From positions 1 to 64,000 of the forward strand of contig JAJTEK010000002.1 in NCBI GenBank assembly GCA_021299695.1: a DNA stretch of 64,000 bases, written 5' to 3'. The translations under genes and the position numbers were made by a program. Within the stretch, counting starts at the first letter, position 1; each line of letters begins with the position of its first letter. The notes under the pieces are model-generated. The model was given only the letters and a program-made list of their open reading frames with translations. It did not search any database and was not told the DNA's origin. This document shows, piece after piece, positions 63,606-64,000 of this stretch. This DNA is from Pirellula sp. (GTDB taxonomy: Bacteria; Planctomycetota; Planctomycetia; Pirellulales; Pirellulaceae).

Positions 63606-64000
63606 ATGGCCGATATGCTCCCCCGCGAAGAATACATCGAGCAAGCTTATTTGTTCAGGATTCTCTGGGAGAGGCTCGGTCAGGACCTCACGCTCCAAGA
63701 TCTACTGCAGCAATGCCGCTACGAGGTGCTCGCCACGACCAAGCTCCCCATGGCGATCGACTTTCTCAACAGCGAGTTGAAGCACTCGGGGGCGATTTCC
63801 CAGGGCATGCGCAGACTGGCGCACTACTTTACTCCCTACCAAGCTTTCCTGGTCGGACAGGCCGAAGAGGATAGCGGACGCTTCGACTTCAGGACGTCGC
63901 TCTTGGTCTTGCAAGCCGAGGCGCTCTACAAGAGCACGGCCCAGTTCGATCGTCAAGGACTGTTCTTCTATCAGTTCGAGTCGCTCTGTCGCCACCGCCT
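63606..64000 (+). CDS. Conserved planctomycete protein, 5' part (runs off the window)
   Basis: Open without stop from ATG 63606 to the window end (131 codons, partial). The protein starts MADMLPREEYIEQAYLFRIL, then LATTKLPMAIDFLNSELKH, MRRLAHYFTPYQAFLVGQAEE and FRTSLLVLQAEALYK. It is helical and acidic, without a signal peptide, and resembles a conserved protein of unknown function that I associate with planctomycetes. AAGGGA at 63588-63593 may be the ribosome-binding site. Codon usage looks like the core genes, so the repeat-rich region ends here. Confidence 0.8.
   Translation, partial: MADMLPREEYIEQAYLFRILWERLGQDLTLQDLLQQCRYEVLATTKLPMAIDFLNSELKHSGAISQGMRRLAHYFTPYQAFLVGQAEEDSGRFDFRTSLLVLQAEALYKSTAQFDRQGLFFYQFESLCRHR

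Noticed and set aside
63320-63637. 105-residue minus-strand open frame
   Set aside because: No recognised family, and it overlaps the start of the convincing plus-strand gene at 63606.

Overview
The window reads as chromosomal DNA of a planctomycete, most likely from the Pirellulales side of the phylum. The gene families point there: formylglycine-type sulfatases, a PSCyt1/DUF1549/DUF1553 protein followed by a DUF1501 protein, DUF1080 proteins, membrane-anchored Ser/Thr kinases linked to ECF sigma factors, a DUF1570 protein, and propeller/esterase fusions. Genes are mostly monocistronic or in short operons with small overlaps. I see no rRNA, no complete tRNA and no CRISPR array.

Region by region. 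1-876 has no convincing gene, only a doubled GGGGACAGTCCCC palindrome. 877-3554 is a translationally coupled fucosidase-like/sulfatase pair. 3611-13198 (minus) holds an apparent operon of ECF sigma, Ser/Thr kinase, sulfatase and Ser/Thr kinase, followed by an outer-membrane-like protein. 13352-18207 (plus) is an EF-hand/PSCyt-DUF1553/DUF1501 operon. 18638-32084 (minus) carries a DUF937 protein, a propeller-hydrolase fusion, a PPi-type phosphofructokinase, a DUF1080 protein, a CorC-like protein, a murein amidase, two DevC-like permeases with another DUF1080 protein, and an intradiol dioxygenase. 32344-44087 (plus) carries an ADP-ribosylglycohydrolase-like protein, a double esterase/propeller protein coupled to a sulfatase, pyruvate kinase, an NfeD-type protein, Kbl and a family 4 uracil-DNA glycosylase. 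44056-50098 (minus) is an ECF sigma/anti-sigma-like/glycosyltransferase/BshC-like cluster, then groES and a DUF1570 protein. 50457-53426 (plus) is housekeeping: L25, Pth, S6, SSB, L9, closed by a clear terminator.

From about 53.5 kb the character changes. There are dispersed repeats, at least two and perhaps three decayed tyrosine-recombinase remnants, a 66-bp tandem array built on a GGTGCCAGGCACC palindrome, an internally deleted nucleotidyltransferase, and two copies of a ~250-bp repeat. Embedded in this are two intact regulated units: a Kup potassium transporter behind what looks like a ydaO-type (c-di-AMP) riboswitch, and a BlaI/BlaR1-like pair with an operator-like dyad whose sensor has an unusual C-terminal region. 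The last 395 bases are the start of a conserved planctomycete protein that runs off the window.

Themes: sulfated-polysaccharide and glycan breakdown (three sulfatases, a fucosidase-like protein, esterase and propeller fusions, DUF1080), sigma/kinase signalling, glycolysis with a PPi-type PFK and a K+-independent-type pyruvate kinase, and an integration hotspot around kup and blaIR. All functions are read from motifs and family memory; no database search was run.
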